DNA of 64,000 nucleotides from Trametes villosa (GCA_002964805.2 PUDQ02000001.1:1-64000); one strand, 5' to 3'. Positions 19,310 to 32,765 are shown, numbered from the stretch's first letter. Notes: generated by a model from the sequence alone, not told the origin. Made by a program: numbers and translations.

Positions 19310-21420
19310 ATATGTAAGCCAGAGAAACTAGATGTGGCTGAACTGTGGCACTAATGGGGAATTGCAGCACTGTTAGAGAGTGTTATAGTGGATATTACAC
19401 CTCACTTTTACACAGTGTGATCCTGCTCATAGATAGATTCCTGCCAACACTTGTTCCATCTCATTTGGACTACCTGAGCCTGAGATACAAAGGGTTTTAT
19501 GTTAAGAGCCAAACATGACCAAAGCTGATGGCAGGGAACGCAGATTCCATGTTCCCTGCCATCAGCTTTGGCTTTGTTTGTTTTCAGCCACAGCTGAGAT
19601 TAATGTCCCTCCTTTCCTCTTCATGTAATGCATTCAACAAGATGTAACAGCCCAGCATTTGTCTTCTTAGCACACCACAGCCGGCATTTCATTGACTACA
19701 CCATGGTATCATGCTGAAATTGATTGTACTAGACAGTGCTGTCATTTTGAGCACAATTTGAGCATTTATGCAGCCTGTGATTATCTTTGTAGCATATAGC
19801 ATGGCCCATTGCATAGGGCTCAACAATCTGAATCCAATGGTATATAATACCTGGGGGGTTTGTGCACATTATACTGAGATATGAGCTATAGAAGCTGAAA
19901 GTGGCTGAATTGTAGCACTAATGGACATTTGTTACCCTATTTATGGGTGCTGCAGTAGTTATTACATCATAATTTGTACACCATTGGATTTTAGTCAATC
20001 ATAGCTTTCTAATGACATATGATACATGATATTTGGACTATCCAGTGGCCCAAAATGAAAGCATTTGTGTTGGGAGCCAAACATGTACAAAGCGGGAGGC
20101 ACGCCGACGCGGATTTGCGTTGTCGTACCTCCCGCTTTGCACTTGTTTGTTCTCAGCCACAGCTCACATTATTGCCCCCTCCTTTAGTTCTTTTGGCCAC
20201 TGCTCCTCCAGTCTTGGTCCAAATGGCATGTGTCATATACCGTTAGGAAGGTGTTCATAAGCTCTACATGATGGGGGTATTGACATATATTAATGACCAT
20301 CATCTCCTCTATAAAACCTTATTAGAAGGACACATAAATCACTTACTCAGCCTGTAAAGCAGTGTACAGTCAATTTGAACTGATCACTATAATATCATGA
20401 GACCCTGTTTAGGCCTGTAAAGTGTCTAGGGGTGTAATCGTGATACAAGCATCCCTCTATCCCTCTAAACCATTAATGTCTTATTCACCAAGCACAAAAG
20501 CAGTAAATCGCGGTTTACACAGTAGTCTCCTTACTAGATGGTGTATATCGTTGCTTCATAATACACTAGTGGTCAAGTGCTACCTTATGTGACTGTTTCT
20601 GCGGCTCTATACCCTCTATCCATTGCACTGAAGCTGTTTTACTACATTTTGAAGCAGAGCTCTTGGGGCTTTTTCCTCCCGCAAAATAGGCGCCCAAACG
20701 CGAGATATGGCTGAGTCCGTTCGGCGCTAGTAGAAGTCGCAGGGGCTGCGACTTCTACTAGTGCCCAAGGGCCTTGGCCAAATTTTCTTGAAAAATGGGC
20801 GCTTTTTGGCAGTGTTGTGGCTACAGTGTGCCCAGTTCTCATCCAAAATGCACGTGTAGCATATCGTTCGGAAGGCATTTCAAAGGGCTATTACATGTGG
20901 GTGTGTACATGTTCATAAGTGTATTATGAAAATCACAATTGAAGGAATACCACCTTTGTAGCACTCTCACCAGTTTATATCCAAATCACATGAGCTGCAG
21001 ACCATTATAAAGGTGCTCTTCAGGTCTATCCAATCAGGGTACTGGATGATATTTTTTGCACTTGCTCCTGCTATAATGCAGCAATGGACTCATTGTAACA
21101 CATTGGATAACAGCCCACTGCTGCTAGGGCAGTACTAGCAAACATGTGGGGCATAGCATATCTAAGGATATCTACACCCTCTTTGTCCTTTCAAGATATG
21201 GCAGCATCCATCTGATTACACTTCTTCCAGTTGAATATCCTTGTGAATGAGTCATGCTCAGTATTCAGAGTGCCCCCATGCATACACGTGGTTTCAATTC
21301 TGTTGACCCTATGCAGACATCTTGACCAGTAGTGGAGCTCCAACGCACTAGCCAAAAGACTATTCTCCAGGCCGCCGTGCAAAAGCCAGCTTTGATTTGC
21401 CGCCCAGCTTGCCATTCTCT
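19310..21420 (-). mobile_element. Helentron-like element fragment, minus orientation
   Basis: Contains the family's internal landmarks in reverse order: the GATGGCAGGGAAC hairpin near 19546, the GGGAGGCACG hairpin near 20090 and the AGTAGAAGTC hairpin at 20723-20764. Neither element end is present. From about 19346 to 21283 it is almost identical to 51446-53383 with no length change; after 21283 similarity falls sharply. It borders the gene island. Confidence 0.55.
20723..20764. repeat. Long perfect-looking hairpin
   Basis: GGCGCTAGTAGAAGTCGCAG is followed almost at once by CTGCGACTTCTACTAGTGCC: about 20-bp arms with one mismatch and a 2-nt loop. Confidence 0.7.
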
Positions 21421-21629
21421 CGCCTATTTCGCACGCGCGTGCAGGCTCTCGCGGACTACATGGTACTGCAGAGGCTCGGTACTGGCTCTCGCTTCTCCCC
21501 GCGTCTTCCTAGCCCACATTCCGCCCGACTCCCCGCATGCCGCTTTTAAGAGCAGCTAGCTCTTCCCCAACTAGCACACTCTGCGGGTCTGACACCATCA
21601 CCCAAGACAACATTCTCACGGAACTCTCT

Positions 21630-22485
21630 ATGTGGAACGACATTGACAAGTCAACGCCTTCAGTCGAAACATGGGTTCCCAACGGCATGTTCTAGTATGT
21701 CTAGCTCCTTCTTTACCTAAGCTCGTACAGGCGTCTTATATACTCCTCTGCAGCCGCCTTAACAAGATCCTCACCTACAACAACCCACACGACGCCCGCT
21801 TCAGCATCGGGAGTACCCCGGTCGACTGCGTGTGGGGCGAAGGCTCGCATGACTCTTACCTCGTCCGGCATGGCCGCGTTGTCGAACTCTGGGCGGTAGG
21901 ACACTTGAAGACCATGTGGTTCCTCGCTGTAGAACAAGACCCTCAACCCCGCGTGCGTATCGGACTGGACCTGCTTCGCGACGTGGACCGGGAAGCTGTG
22001 AGGCGCCTGATGAATCAAGCCAGTCCTTCTCCATGTAAGTACGCCGTATCTCATGGCCTTGCGGTAGTAGCCCTTCGCTGTCTGACATTGCTTGCAGCGC
22101 GTTCGACATGGCTGGCCACGACCGACTTTTGCGCTGATCAGCTGAACATAAAATATAGAAAGGTGTGCTACTACTTCTGTGAGAATTTGGCCAGTCATCT
22201 GCAGCTTCTTCACAGGTATTCCAGGACATATACGATGCCACGACCGTATTCACCAACAAGCAAGACATGCCCACACTGATGCTGACCGACCTGAGCATCA
22301 GAGACCTCGTTCTCGTGCAGTGCTGCTTCGTGAGGGGTCGCTCTGACAGACGCGACCCGGGGGTCTGGACGAGTTGGACGACAGTGTTCCAGCTGCGCGC
22401 GGTGTCTCTACTGCTTCCGCGACCCCGCGACCATGCTGCTAGGATTGAAGATGGAATGGACAGTACATTGGACGTTAGTTTGTAG
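21630..22485 (+). CDS. Hypothetical protein, tandem paralogue A
   Basis: Four exons (21630-21694, 21754-22034, 22098-22162, 22216-22485) give 226 residues with one uninterrupted frame; the introns of 59, 63 and 53 bp all have good GT-AG ends. The middle exon (WGEGSHDSYLVRHGRVVELWAVGHL, then RIGLDLLRDVDREAVRRL) closely parallels paralogue B, and so does the start of the last exon (VFQDIYDATTVFTN). The pattern of short strands and the shared intron phases show that the two genes come from one ancestor. The ATG at 21630 was taken as the first in frame; the frame is open further upstream without an ATG. No family name is known to me. It could be a small beta-barrel protein, but this is only an impression. 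Confidence 0.6.
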
Positions 22486-23035
22486 AGTGCTGTCGTTTGT
22501 GACCAGTGTAGCGGCTTCTTCTCAGACTTGCATAGAATGTGATGAATTACTCGCTACGCCGGCCGAAGACGTGCTTTAACAGAAGTGTAGTTGGGCTACA
22601 AACCTTTATAACCACGGTGTTACTGCGAAGAAAGCGGTATAGGCGCGCAAGCGCTTGAATACTAAGGGCCACTCCACCAACACGCGCTTGCAAGGGCCAA
22701 AGCTCTCCTTTCCCCTCTACGGCGTCCTCTTCGCCGTAGTCCGCACTGCACGTCTACCCGCCTCGTCCATCACAAAGCGGAGGTCTAGGCACAACGCCTT
22801 GGCGCTCAGACACCTCGCTTTGCCAGCTCACAGTTGATGGTTGCGCTCATGATTGCGTGCGTATGAGTGTTCTCCTGCTACCCCTCCACGACACCGGCAC
22901 GCTATCCGGGGTGATCAAGTTGTTCCGAATTCTCACACAATACCTGCGCCAGGGTGAGTACCGCAGTCATATAAAGCCCGCGCTGACGGTCGAGAGGAAG
23001 CACCCATCATCGACCGCGCCCCCGCTCCCCTCCCG
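22486..23035 (+). other. Intergenic DNA between the paralogues, with a TATA box
   Basis: No gene seen. TATAAA at 22970-22975 lies 61-66 bp before the ATG of paralogue B at 23036 and is its likely promoter. Confidence 0.5.
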
Positions 23036-23932
23036 ATGTCAACTCCTTCTCGCAAGCGCAAACAGTATGCTTCATCATGTCTAACTCAGGATGGCTGCTC
23101 ACCCGTATCGTGCAGTGACGAGTCGGATAGCCCAAAGACTATCGACCGCGCCCTGCTGCCGATGGGTTTGCTGCCGGTCTACGTCGAGTTGTCGGATGAC
23201 GATGAGACTGCCGAGACGCTCACCCGGGACGCCATAGTCTTGCCTTGGTGGCTAGCCCAACAGTCTACCGAGTACATCTCACGTCTTGTTGCTCCCCACA
23301 CGCCCCAGTACTCACGTGGTTTACAGTTGCCTGCATACATTTCTAGACTATCGCGACTCCGCGGGCAGAGTCGCTCTTTTGCAACTTCCTCTCACCGCGG
23401 ACTGGGGAGTGGGAGGCAACACCGCCTACTTCTGCGACAACGCAGAGCCGCTGCGTCTGTGGGTCGTGGGGACCTTGCAGAGCATAACTTACGTAGCCTC
23501 TGACGCCGACCTGAAACCCGGTTGCGATGTGCAGCTCAACCTGCTGCGAGACGCTGACCGCGACGCGCTTGCATCGCTGTACACCAGATGTCACCCTAAT
23601 CCTCGTGCGTCACGGCTCGTTCACATTCTCATCACTCCGTATCTCACTATATACAGAAGATGTGCTGACGAACTTCCGCACTAGTTGTTCGTACAGCAGG
23701 ATTGACGGCATTCAAGTACGTTTCTCATATATCTTGATCTGTTCGACCTAACCTGGTGCTGCAGGTGTTCTCTGAGATCTACGACACCACAAGCGTTTAC
23801 ACCTCCACCGCAACAATGCGGAAGATCATGCCTCGCGAGCTCGTCATCGGCGACGTGGTGTTGGTCGAGGCCACGATTGCGCGTCGCAACATCGCGGTTC
23901 GTCCGCGTACAGCTGCGAAGTGGCACACTTGA
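23036..23932 (+). CDS. Hypothetical protein, tandem paralogue B
   Basis: The N-terminal exon from 23036 encodes a basic start (STPSRKRKQ, a possible nuclear signal) and an acidic patch (ELSDDDE). The first intron lies near 23314-23350 but its exact ends are unclear; the simplest reading gives an unusually short intron. The core exon to 23604 (LRLWVVGTLQSITYV, CDVQLNLLRDADRDALASLY) matches paralogue A. Exon 23657-23715 and the last exon 23765-23932 (VFSEIYDTTSVYTS) follow; introns 23605-23656 and 23716-23764 sit at the same places and phases as in A. The protein ends soon after VVLVEATIARRN, so it lacks A's C-terminal tail. The function is unknown. Confidence 0.55.
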
Positions 23933-24406
23933 AGAGTGGAGTTCATGCTCTTGGTGATCTCCAAGTTTGTTCCCCGTATCACGATCAAAAAAGAGACTGC
24001 ATCCGACAACCACTTCCCTGTGTCCCTCTAGTTTACCTCTCTAGTTTACTTCATACAAGTGTCGTTCTGACCTCGCTGGGACATGTTGAATTCATCGTTG
24101 ACTATAGCTATGAGCGGGGTTCAAACTCCTTGACATTGTGAAAGTGAGCTACCAAGTCCTTGAATACCACGGTGTAGCCCATCTATTTGATTAATGTTCA
24201 GCGCGGAATCACGCTTGGGGTGTGCAGCATCGCCGTTCCGGGCGTGCGTGCTTTATTTGTATAGACGCCAAGAGGCAACCCGCAGGAGCGTTGCGGGGCC
24301 CCTCCTTTGCCAGCTCATCTTCAACCAGCCCACCACTATCGATCCACCTTCTACGTTCACCCGCGCCGCCCTCTTGCTCTTGCTCGATCACCTTTTCAAC
24401 CTTCCA

Positions 24407-24865
24407 ATGGTTTCTCCGGCATCCAACCTTGGGTACGTTGACATCTCTCTTTAGAGTTCATGCTTGCTAATGCTGTCAATAGTGAACACTCGAACGATAT
24501 GGGGCGGGACACCGTTGAGGTTCAGGCTGGCGAGGTCGTTGATACAACGGGCTGTTACGTCGAATGTAAGTCCCTTCCCATTCCTTCATGCTCGACTCAC
24601 TTATCTTATAGGGCTGGTCGAAGGTTTGCCCGCCCAGATTGCCCAGTTGGAGGCCCAGCTCGCCTACGAATACTCGCACGAGATTCACCTCGAGGAGCTC
24701 CTCAAATCAACGGAGTTCTTGCTCCGCGAGTACAAGCAAATGTTCATCCGCGAGCGTCGCGCCCGCGAGGAGGCTGCCCGCGACATTGCAGCCACGCACC
24801 CGGCGGATTGTGTTTGCGCGTGGGGCCTGCGCGGGCAAGACACCCCGAACACTTCGTCTTTGTGA
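24407..24865 (+). CDS. Small coiled-coil protein, hypothetical (120 aa)
   Basis: Three exons (24407-24432, 24483-24565, 24612-24865) join in frame; the introns are 50 and 46 bp. The last exon reads as a heptad-rich helix (LPAQIAQLEAQLAYEYSHEI, LEELLKSTEFLLREYKQMF, then an Arg/Glu-rich stretch) and ends with a Cys-containing tail. Leucines and isoleucines at regular spacing suggest dimerisation. There is no basic DNA-binding region in front of the helix, so it is not a clear bZIP. It follows the two paralogues in the same direction; the function is unknown. Confidence 0.6.
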
Positions 24866-24989
24866 TACCCCCCTCTCGTTGCTATGCCGCTAGTACCCTC
24901 GTTTGTTACCCTCATTTGTTACCGTCTCCCTTGGATATCCTGTACCCTACATCCCGCACTGCGTTGCTTCTGAATGAATGATCTGTTTG

Positions 24990-25723
24990 GCTTTGCCGAT
25001 AAGACAAAGAGAGATGTCCCTTATCAACAAGTACGGTGGTATATGGTAACGGCGAATTAAAACTACGGGTGGAATCGGACCTGGCGTGCGGAGCATCGCT
25101 GTTCACCCCCTAGTAATGTGAGATGTGGCTGAGAACAAACATGTACAAAGCGGGAAGCATGCTGATGCAGATTCTTGTATTCATTCAGCTCCCAACTTAG
25201 GTGGCTGCATTGTGGGCCACCAGATAGTCAAAATGCTATCAATTATATGTCATCAGAGAGCTACAAGTGAATAGAATTCAATGGTGTCCCTTGAATTGGG
25301 ATGTAAAATCTAGTGCAGCACCCAGTAAAGCAACAAATCCCTATTAGTGCTACAATCCAGCCACATTCAGCTTCTAGGGTTTGTACCTTAGCATGATCAA
25401 TTTGAAGACAGTTCTCAGTGTGATACAATGGTTCAAACCATTCAGTCAATGACATACCTTCTGTGGTATGCTGAACAGGGTGCAACAACTATGTTGTAAT
25501 ATTCATTATAGCACTCACAAGTAGAGCAATAATTCCCCATGAGTGCCACATCTCAGCCACATTGAGCTTCTTTAGCTTATATTCTATCCCTTCATGCACA
25601 AACTCCCAAAGTGTTATATGTCATTAAAGAGCTTTTTGAAATCCATCCAATGGTGAATACTAAATATCCCAAACTTGATCACAAGCCTTAAAATCATGAG
25701 TAGTGTTCGGTCACCTCTTACAG
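24990..25723. repeat. Fragmented Helentron-like repeats
   Basis: No gene. Pieces of the family's internal text are present (GTACAAAGCGGGA words near 25145, and the GAGCTTTTTGAAATCCATCCAATGG-like stretch near 25630), so the next copy was inserted into an older one. Confidence 0.45.
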
Positions 25724-27405
25724 TTACTATTGATGAGGAACAAAGAAATTGTTTCTTATGGGGTGAGCTCCCAGCCAAAATGTGTGACACCAAGTCGACC
25801 CCGTGGGAAAATATCTTCAATCTCAGCTAACAAATCATTAGATCTGAAATAGGTGCCGTATAGCACTTCCACATACAAACCTGGGGTTAGGGTCACAATC
25901 CATTAGAAACTCTAGGGTTAGAGACTAGATCATGCACACAGCCACTCTGACTGTTGTGCTAACTTTGCTCTAATGCTCCCTGGTGGGCCTGTGTAACCCT
26001 AGGTGGCACAGCATGGGCAATCACTCTGCCAACCACTATCTAAAGCAGCCGAGGGCGCTGACAATGCTTCTATGAGGGGCATACACATTGCTTATACTTT
26101 GAAAGTAGGATAGAGACAGTATGCAAAATCACACTATGTTAACCTATGTTGCCCTTTGTTGCAGCCAAACTTCTTTAATGTACACTGTTAGCCAAGTGCA
26201 AGTTCTCAGGAGGCATGTCCGCATGCCCCTGTACACAGATCTAGTGTGGGCACCTAAGTGCAAGTGCCTTGCTCAGTCATATTTGTGGCTGTATAGGCTA
26301 TGGTGCACTATACTCAATTGTTGTGAGTGCTGCAATAGTTTGGTTGGTAGCTGTATTAACTGCTCAACATACTGTATGCTTACTTATACTATAATCTTGA
26401 CAACTTAACATTAAGAGTAATCTCTTTCTAGGTGCCACAGGCCCCTATGACACTGTACCCTCATACAGTGGAGCTCTAGAGGAGCTTTATAAGGGTGTAT
26501 AATGCATGCAATTTAGATATACACTGGAGGATTTATAAGCAAAACAGTGGCCACCATGGCTCGCAATAGACACTGTGAAACAATCTTTTCTGGATGCTGT
26601 GCATTGCCATATGCAATGCCATGGTTTCTCAGCACCATTAGATAGCCCTCAAAAATTGCTCCCTAACGGTATACAACACTTCCAATCTGGATAGAAAACG
26701 AGCACGCTATGGTAAAAATACCGCAAAAAGAGCCTATTTTTCAAAAAAAAAAAACTGGCCAAGGCCCTTTGGTGCTGGTAGAAGTCCATCCCAGCAACTT
26801 CTACTAGTGCCAAACAGACTTACCCACATCTCATGTTTGGGTGCTTATTTTGCAGGAGGAAAAGGCTTCAAGGGCTTGGCTTTAGAATGTAGTAAAACAG
26901 CTTGAGCGTAATGAATAGGGGGTATAGAGCCACAGAAACAATCACATCTGGTAGCCCTTGACCACTAGTGTATTATGGAGCAAAGATATACACCATTTAG
27001 TAAGGAGACTACTGTGTAAACATCAATTTACTGCTTTTTGGCTTGGTGAACAAGACATTAATGGTTTAAAGGGACAGAGGGGTGCTTGTATCACAATTAC
27101 ACCCCTTTATACTTTCCAGACCCAAGCAGAGTCTAATGATATTATAGTGATTAGTTGTAATTGACTGTACACTGCTGTACAGGCTGGGTAAGTGATTTAT
27201 ATTTCCTTCTAATGAAGTTTTATAGAGGAGATGATCGTCATTTATGTATGTAAATACCCCCATGTCTTAGAGCTCATGAGCACCCTCCTAATGGTATATG
27301 ACACATGCCATTAGGACCAAGACTGGAGGAGCAGTGGCCAAAAGAACTAGAGGAGGGGGCAATAATGTAAGCTGTGGCTGAGAACAAACAGGTACAAAGC
27401 TGATG

Positions 27406-27460
27406 GCCGCACGGCAGAGGCCTGGGGTCAGAATCCGACCCCAGGCCTCTGCCGTGCGGC
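27406..27460. repeat. Perfect 24-bp hairpin
   Basis: Arms 27406-27429 and 27437-27460 are exact reverse complements around a 7-nt loop (AGAATCC). The flanking CAAAGC/GCTTTG words extend the stem with mismatches. It sits in the same scaffold position where other copies have the GGGAGGCACG hairpin; a decayed relative is near 60720-60790. Confidence 0.8.
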
Positions 27461-28262
27461 ATGACATAGGCTTTGGTAATGTTTGGCTTCCAATGCAAAT
27501 CCTCTCACAAATACTTCATATCCAGCCCCCGGATAGTCCAAATAGTATGAATGTTGTATCACCAGAAAGCTATGAGTGAGTAGAATCCAATGGTGCACAA
27601 GTTGGAATGTAATGATCATTCTAGTACTGATCAACAAGGCAACAAATGCTCATTAGTGCCACAATTCAGCCACATTCAGCTTTCATGGCTCATATCTCAG
27701 TATAATGTGCACAAACCCCCCAGGTGTTATATACCATTGGATTCAGCTCCTCAGTCTCTCTTCAATGGGATATGCTATGTGCTACAACAGTACCCATAGG
27801 CTGCATAAATGCCCAAATTGTGCTCAAGATGGCAGCACTGTATAGTATAATCAATTTCAGCATGATACCATGGCCCAGTCAATCAAACACCTCCTGTGGC
27901 GTGCTAGGCAGACAAATGCAGAGGTCTTACACCCTGTTCGATGTATTATATCAAGAGGAAAAGAGGTACATTGGTGTCAGCTGTGGCTGAAAACAAACAA
28001 AGCCAAAGCTGATCGCAGGGAACACAGAATTCGTGTTCCCTGCCATCAGCTTTGGTCTTGTTTGGCTCATCCCATAAACTCCTTTGTATCTCTAGCCCTG
28101 GTAGGCCAAATCAAATCAAATCAGTGTTAGCAGGAAGCTATCTATGAGTAGGATCACACTGTGTAAAAAGTGAGGTGTAACGTCCACTACAGCACTGTTT
28201 AACAGTGCTACAATTCCCCATCAGTGCCACAGTTCAGCCACATCCGGGTTCTCTGGCTAATA

Positions 28263-31200
28263 CTTGGGGGTAGAGGGCCAATACTGGCATGTCCGATTGA
28301 TGAGGTTTTGCAGAGAATTAAAATTCTATATCAACACCTCCAAGTATGCTGAACAGCTAACATCAAGCATTGCACTGCGTGGCTTTGACAAAGGGGCTTC
28401 ATGTACCTCCGTATATCAACGTTCAAGACCTATGTCGCAACTATTACACCCAGCTTGTCAGCCTGCCGCACATTATAATCTACTCATAATCGCCTAACTG
28501 AGGCGCAAGTATAAGCAAGGAGTGCAATTATAAGGCTCTTATACATTGGGGGCAAAGTTTGTAACATACTGACAACATGCTGTTGATTTGAACCTGCCTA
28601 CTCTTCATGTGTAGTAAGTCCAGAAGACATTTGGCAGAGAGTACAAGGAGTGCTCAATATCTTACACCCAGGGCAAGCAATGTACACCGGACACTGCCCT
28701 GATTGAGTGGGTATTCATGTCCCTTTGCCGCAATTGTCTTATTACAGAACATTTTTAACAGCATTGTGAGCAACTGCTTTGATTTTTGGCATCTGATTGA
28801 TGGAGTACTTCAGCCTTGCTTACTGGTAATTGAGCACCATAGCATAGAAGGGCTGGCATTACTGACTATATCTCCAGATGTTTGAACACTAGTATTGCTC
28901 TTCAGCTTTTTGAATAATATCAAAGCTTCTTATGATGGTCTGATTCCCTGTCTTGCTCATTATGCTGGCTTGTTCAATTTCCAAGCCATCCATCTAGCAT
29001 TTCCATAGAGATTTTATCAGTAGAATCAACCTAACAAGACTTGAAATTAAACTGATGTAGCAGATACATATTAGATGCAGCTATAGATCTGAGGGATTGA
29101 CTTGGTTTGCTATCTTCACTGTTAATAGTAGCATCCTGATTGACTACTTGGATGTCGGAGCATTTTCATAGATATTTCACCTGCAGTAACACTCAATCAG
29201 CACATCAACAAGGGTCTAATTCATGAACTTGTTATGTCATACAGTAGCTTGTCTAATACTACTAATGGTTCCAAGGCCTGTAACCATGTCTGGGATATTC
29301 AGTGCGCACCATTGGATAGATCCTCAAAAGCTCAATCTGATGACATATAACGCTATCAGGGTGCGTGCACCAAGGACTGAGATGTAAGCCAGCAAAGCTC
29401 AATGTGGCTGAACTGTGGCACTAATGGGGAATTGTTGCTCTGATTGTGAGTGCTATAGTGGACATTGCATTATACTTTTTACATAGTGTGATCTTACTCA
29501 TAGATAGTTTCCTGCCAACACTTGTTTCACTTGATTTGGACTACCTGAGCCTGAGATACAAAGGGTTTTATGTTATGAGCCAAACATGACCAAAGCTAAT
29601 GGCAGGGAACGCAGATTCCGCGTTCCCTGCCATCAGCTTTGGCTTTGTTTGTTTTCAGCCACAGCTGACATCAATTTCCCTCCTATCCTTTTGATATAAT
29701 ACAATCATGGGGATGTAACACCTCAGCATTTGTCTGCCTAGCACACCACAGGAAGTGTTTAATTGACTGGGCCATGGTATCCTGCTGAAAACCCTGGACA
29801 AATTGATTATACTATACACTGTGGCCATTTTAAGTACAATGTGTGTGTTTATGCAGCCTGTGATCACTCTGACAACAAATGGCATATCCCATTGAATAGC
29901 TATTGCAAGGCTGAATCCAATGGTATATAATACTTTGGGGATTTGTGCACAGTATACTGAGATATGAGCCATATAAGTTGAATGTGGCTGAATTGTGGCA
30001 CTAATGAGCTTGTGCTGCCTAATTTATCAGTAGTAGAGTGAGTATCACATCACCATCTGTACACCATTGGATTCTACTTGCTCATAGCTTTGTGATGACA
30101 TATTATACAGGGCATTTGGACTACCCAGTGGCCCAAAATGAAAGGATTTGTGTTGGGAGCCAAACATGTACAAAGCAAGTGGCACGACAACGCGAATCCG
30201 CGTTGTCGTGCCTCCCGCTTTGTACTTGTTTGTTCCCAGCCACAGCTTTCATTATTGCCCCCTCCTCTAGTTCTTTTGACCACTGCTACTCCAGTTCTGC
30301 TTCAAATGGCTTGTGTCATATACCGTTATAAAGGTGCTCCTGAGCTCTACAATATGGGGGTATTGATGTGTATTGATGACCATCCTCCCCTCTATAAAAC
30401 CTTATTAAAGGGATACATAAAGCACTTACTAGCCTGTACAGCAGTGTACAGTTCATTTGAACTGATCACTATCATATCATAAGATCCTGCTTGGGTTTGG
30501 AAAGTATCTAGGGGTATAATTGCGATACAAGCACCTCTTTGTCCCTTTAAACCACTAATGTTTTATTCACTCAAGCAAGTAGTAAATCACTGTTTACACA
30601 GTAGTCTCCTTACTGAATGGTGCATATCTTTACTCCATAATATGCTAGTGGTCAAGGGCTACCTGATGTGATTGTTTCTGAGGCTTTATACCCTCTAGTT
30701 ACTGGGATAAAGCGGTTTTACTCCATTTGAAACAATGCTAGCACCCAAGGGCCTACATCTTCTTGCAGGTTCTTGGCCACAGCACATCCAGTTTTTGCTC
30801 AAACAACAAGTGCAGTATACCATTAGGAAGACATTTTCTGGGGGCTATTTAATGGTGGTTTTTAATGCTGACTTGAATCATCACTGCTGCTGGCATGTGG
30901 CACAAGAGCACTTATAAGCACCCAATGAGAGACAGTGGGCAATGCATGGCCTATACCTGCTTCAATTTGTATCTAAAATGCATGTATTATATACCATCAG
31001 GGGGCTGGTTTCAAGCTCTGACTGATCAGAGTACATCCTTTCAGAATAGCCTTAAGGCTCCATGATTATGCACATTTCGATATCTCATTGTTAAATGAGC
31101 AGCCAGAGAGGCCTTGACTGCAATACTTTGTTGTAAAGACCTCAGCATATGTGAAGAGACAGTGTTAGATGTTGGTACAGTTACCAATCAAGCTGTTGTA

Positions 31201-31683
31201 GCAAGATCACACCTCAGTGTATTGTCACTGAAGTATGGTTGTGAAGAACGGATACATCATCTCAGTATGGGATGATGTTATGTCACAATTACTGCCGTAC
31301 TCCTGATATGTAATCAACATGTATACCCCTTATAAAAGCATTAGTAGCATACCTTGTGGCTTCAAACAGTGGTGGGGAGAGTGATTGCCCATGCTGTGCC
31401 ACCTAGGGTTACACAGGCGCCCACTGGTGAGCATTAGAGCAAAGTTAGCACAGCAGTCAAAGTGGCTGTGTGCATGATCTAGTCTCTAACCCTAGAGTTT
31501 CTAATGGATTGTGACCCTAACCCCAGGTTTGTATGTGGAGGTTCTATACAGCGCTTATTTTAGATCTAATGATTTGTTAGCTGAGATTGAAAATATTTTC
31601 CCACGGGGTCGACTTGGCGTCACACATTTTGGCTGGGAGCTCACCCCATAAGAAACGATTTCTTCGTTCCTCATCAATCGTAA
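28263..31683 (-). mobile_element. Helentron-like copy, nested, minus orientation (3.42 kb)
   Basis: Read on the minus strand it starts TTACGATTGATGAGG and ends CCCCAAG, flanked by A (complement of 31684) and T (complement of 28262). Taking it out joins the outer copy as GGCTAATA|TCTTAG, which matches the GGCTCATATCTCAG found in other copies. It matches 46077-49497 in inverse orientation with no length change over 3421 bp, and I saw no substitution where I compared. Hairpins lie near 29600 and 30175. Confidence 0.65.
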
Positions 31684-32765
31684 TCTTAGTACTTCATGCA
31701 CCATCCCCCAGAGTATTGTATGCCATCAGATTCAGCTTTTCATATCTATCTAATGGCAGACACTAGTTATCACAAACTGCGTCATAGGCCTGAAAACCAT
31801 CCGTAGCGCCGAATCACCCTCTATATAGATCAGGTCAATATCTCCCACTCTGGTTAACATGAATTCTTGTTGGATCCACATAGACAGAAAGGCCTTCCAT
31901 CAAAGCAGTGATCAGCTACTAGAAATAGTTGAGCTAGCAGTGTCAGCCAGTCAGTGACAACCTCACAGCTGTTTATAATCAAGACACTACTCAATTGTCA
32001 TCCCCCTTAGTGGATTGTATATATATTACAGCCTGTGTTGTTTGCCATGTTGAGCCAATTTTCAGCTCTGTTGGGCTGCTTCTACTAATAGCCATCCATG
32101 GTTTGAGAATACTAGCAGGATGGCTTAGAAAGATCAGCATGATCAAGAAGAAATAGGCTTTATCATCAAAATATGCCTCAACCAGTGCCTGTACACAACC
32201 CTCAGTGCTGTGACATCAGTTCAGATATGTGATCATTGTTTGCTGATGAATGGCATGGCTTATATGAATGATCTTTGAGCATATAATCACCCAAACTGCC
32301 TAAAAGCAATACTGATCTCAGAGCATTTCTGAAACACATGAGGATATGGGTGGTAGAGCCACCCCGTCCGTGCTAGGGTGCCCAGCCATTGGGAATCATT
32401 GCTGAAATATTTTTTGATGGCATACACAAAATCAGATGAGCTGCTAGCAATGCTGTATGAGCTATCCTGTAATGAGACAATTGCTACAAGTGAGATGTAG
32501 ATCAACCACATCAATGCAGTTTCTTGTGTACATTGCTTGTCCTGTCCATAAAACAGTCAACTTGCTCTGTAGTATTCAGTAAATATTATCAGACATTATT
32601 ACATCTGGAAAATAACCAGATTCAAATCAAAATAGTGTTGTCAGATTTATGCACTATAGTAATGTATAGTGACTATTATGTGCACTGAGAGGTGTTCATA
32701 AACGATAGAAATGCTCTGCAGCACCTCATCAATCGGATATGCCAGTATTGGCCCTCTTCCCCAAG

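Larger units (their letters stand above)
25724..32765 (+). mobile_element. Outer Helentron-like copy carrying a nested copy
   Basis: Starts with a degenerate TTACTATTGATGAGG and ends CCTCATCAATCGG...CCCCAAG before T32766. The copy at 28263-31683 lies inside it in the opposite orientation; without it the outer copy is about 3.6 kb. Internal hairpins are at 26773, 27406-27460 and about 28000. No coding capacity is seen. Confidence 0.55.

Noticed and set aside
21713..22298. Two minus-strand frames of about 165 residues
   Set aside because: Antisense shadows of paralogue A, whose splice model is consistent with paralogue B.
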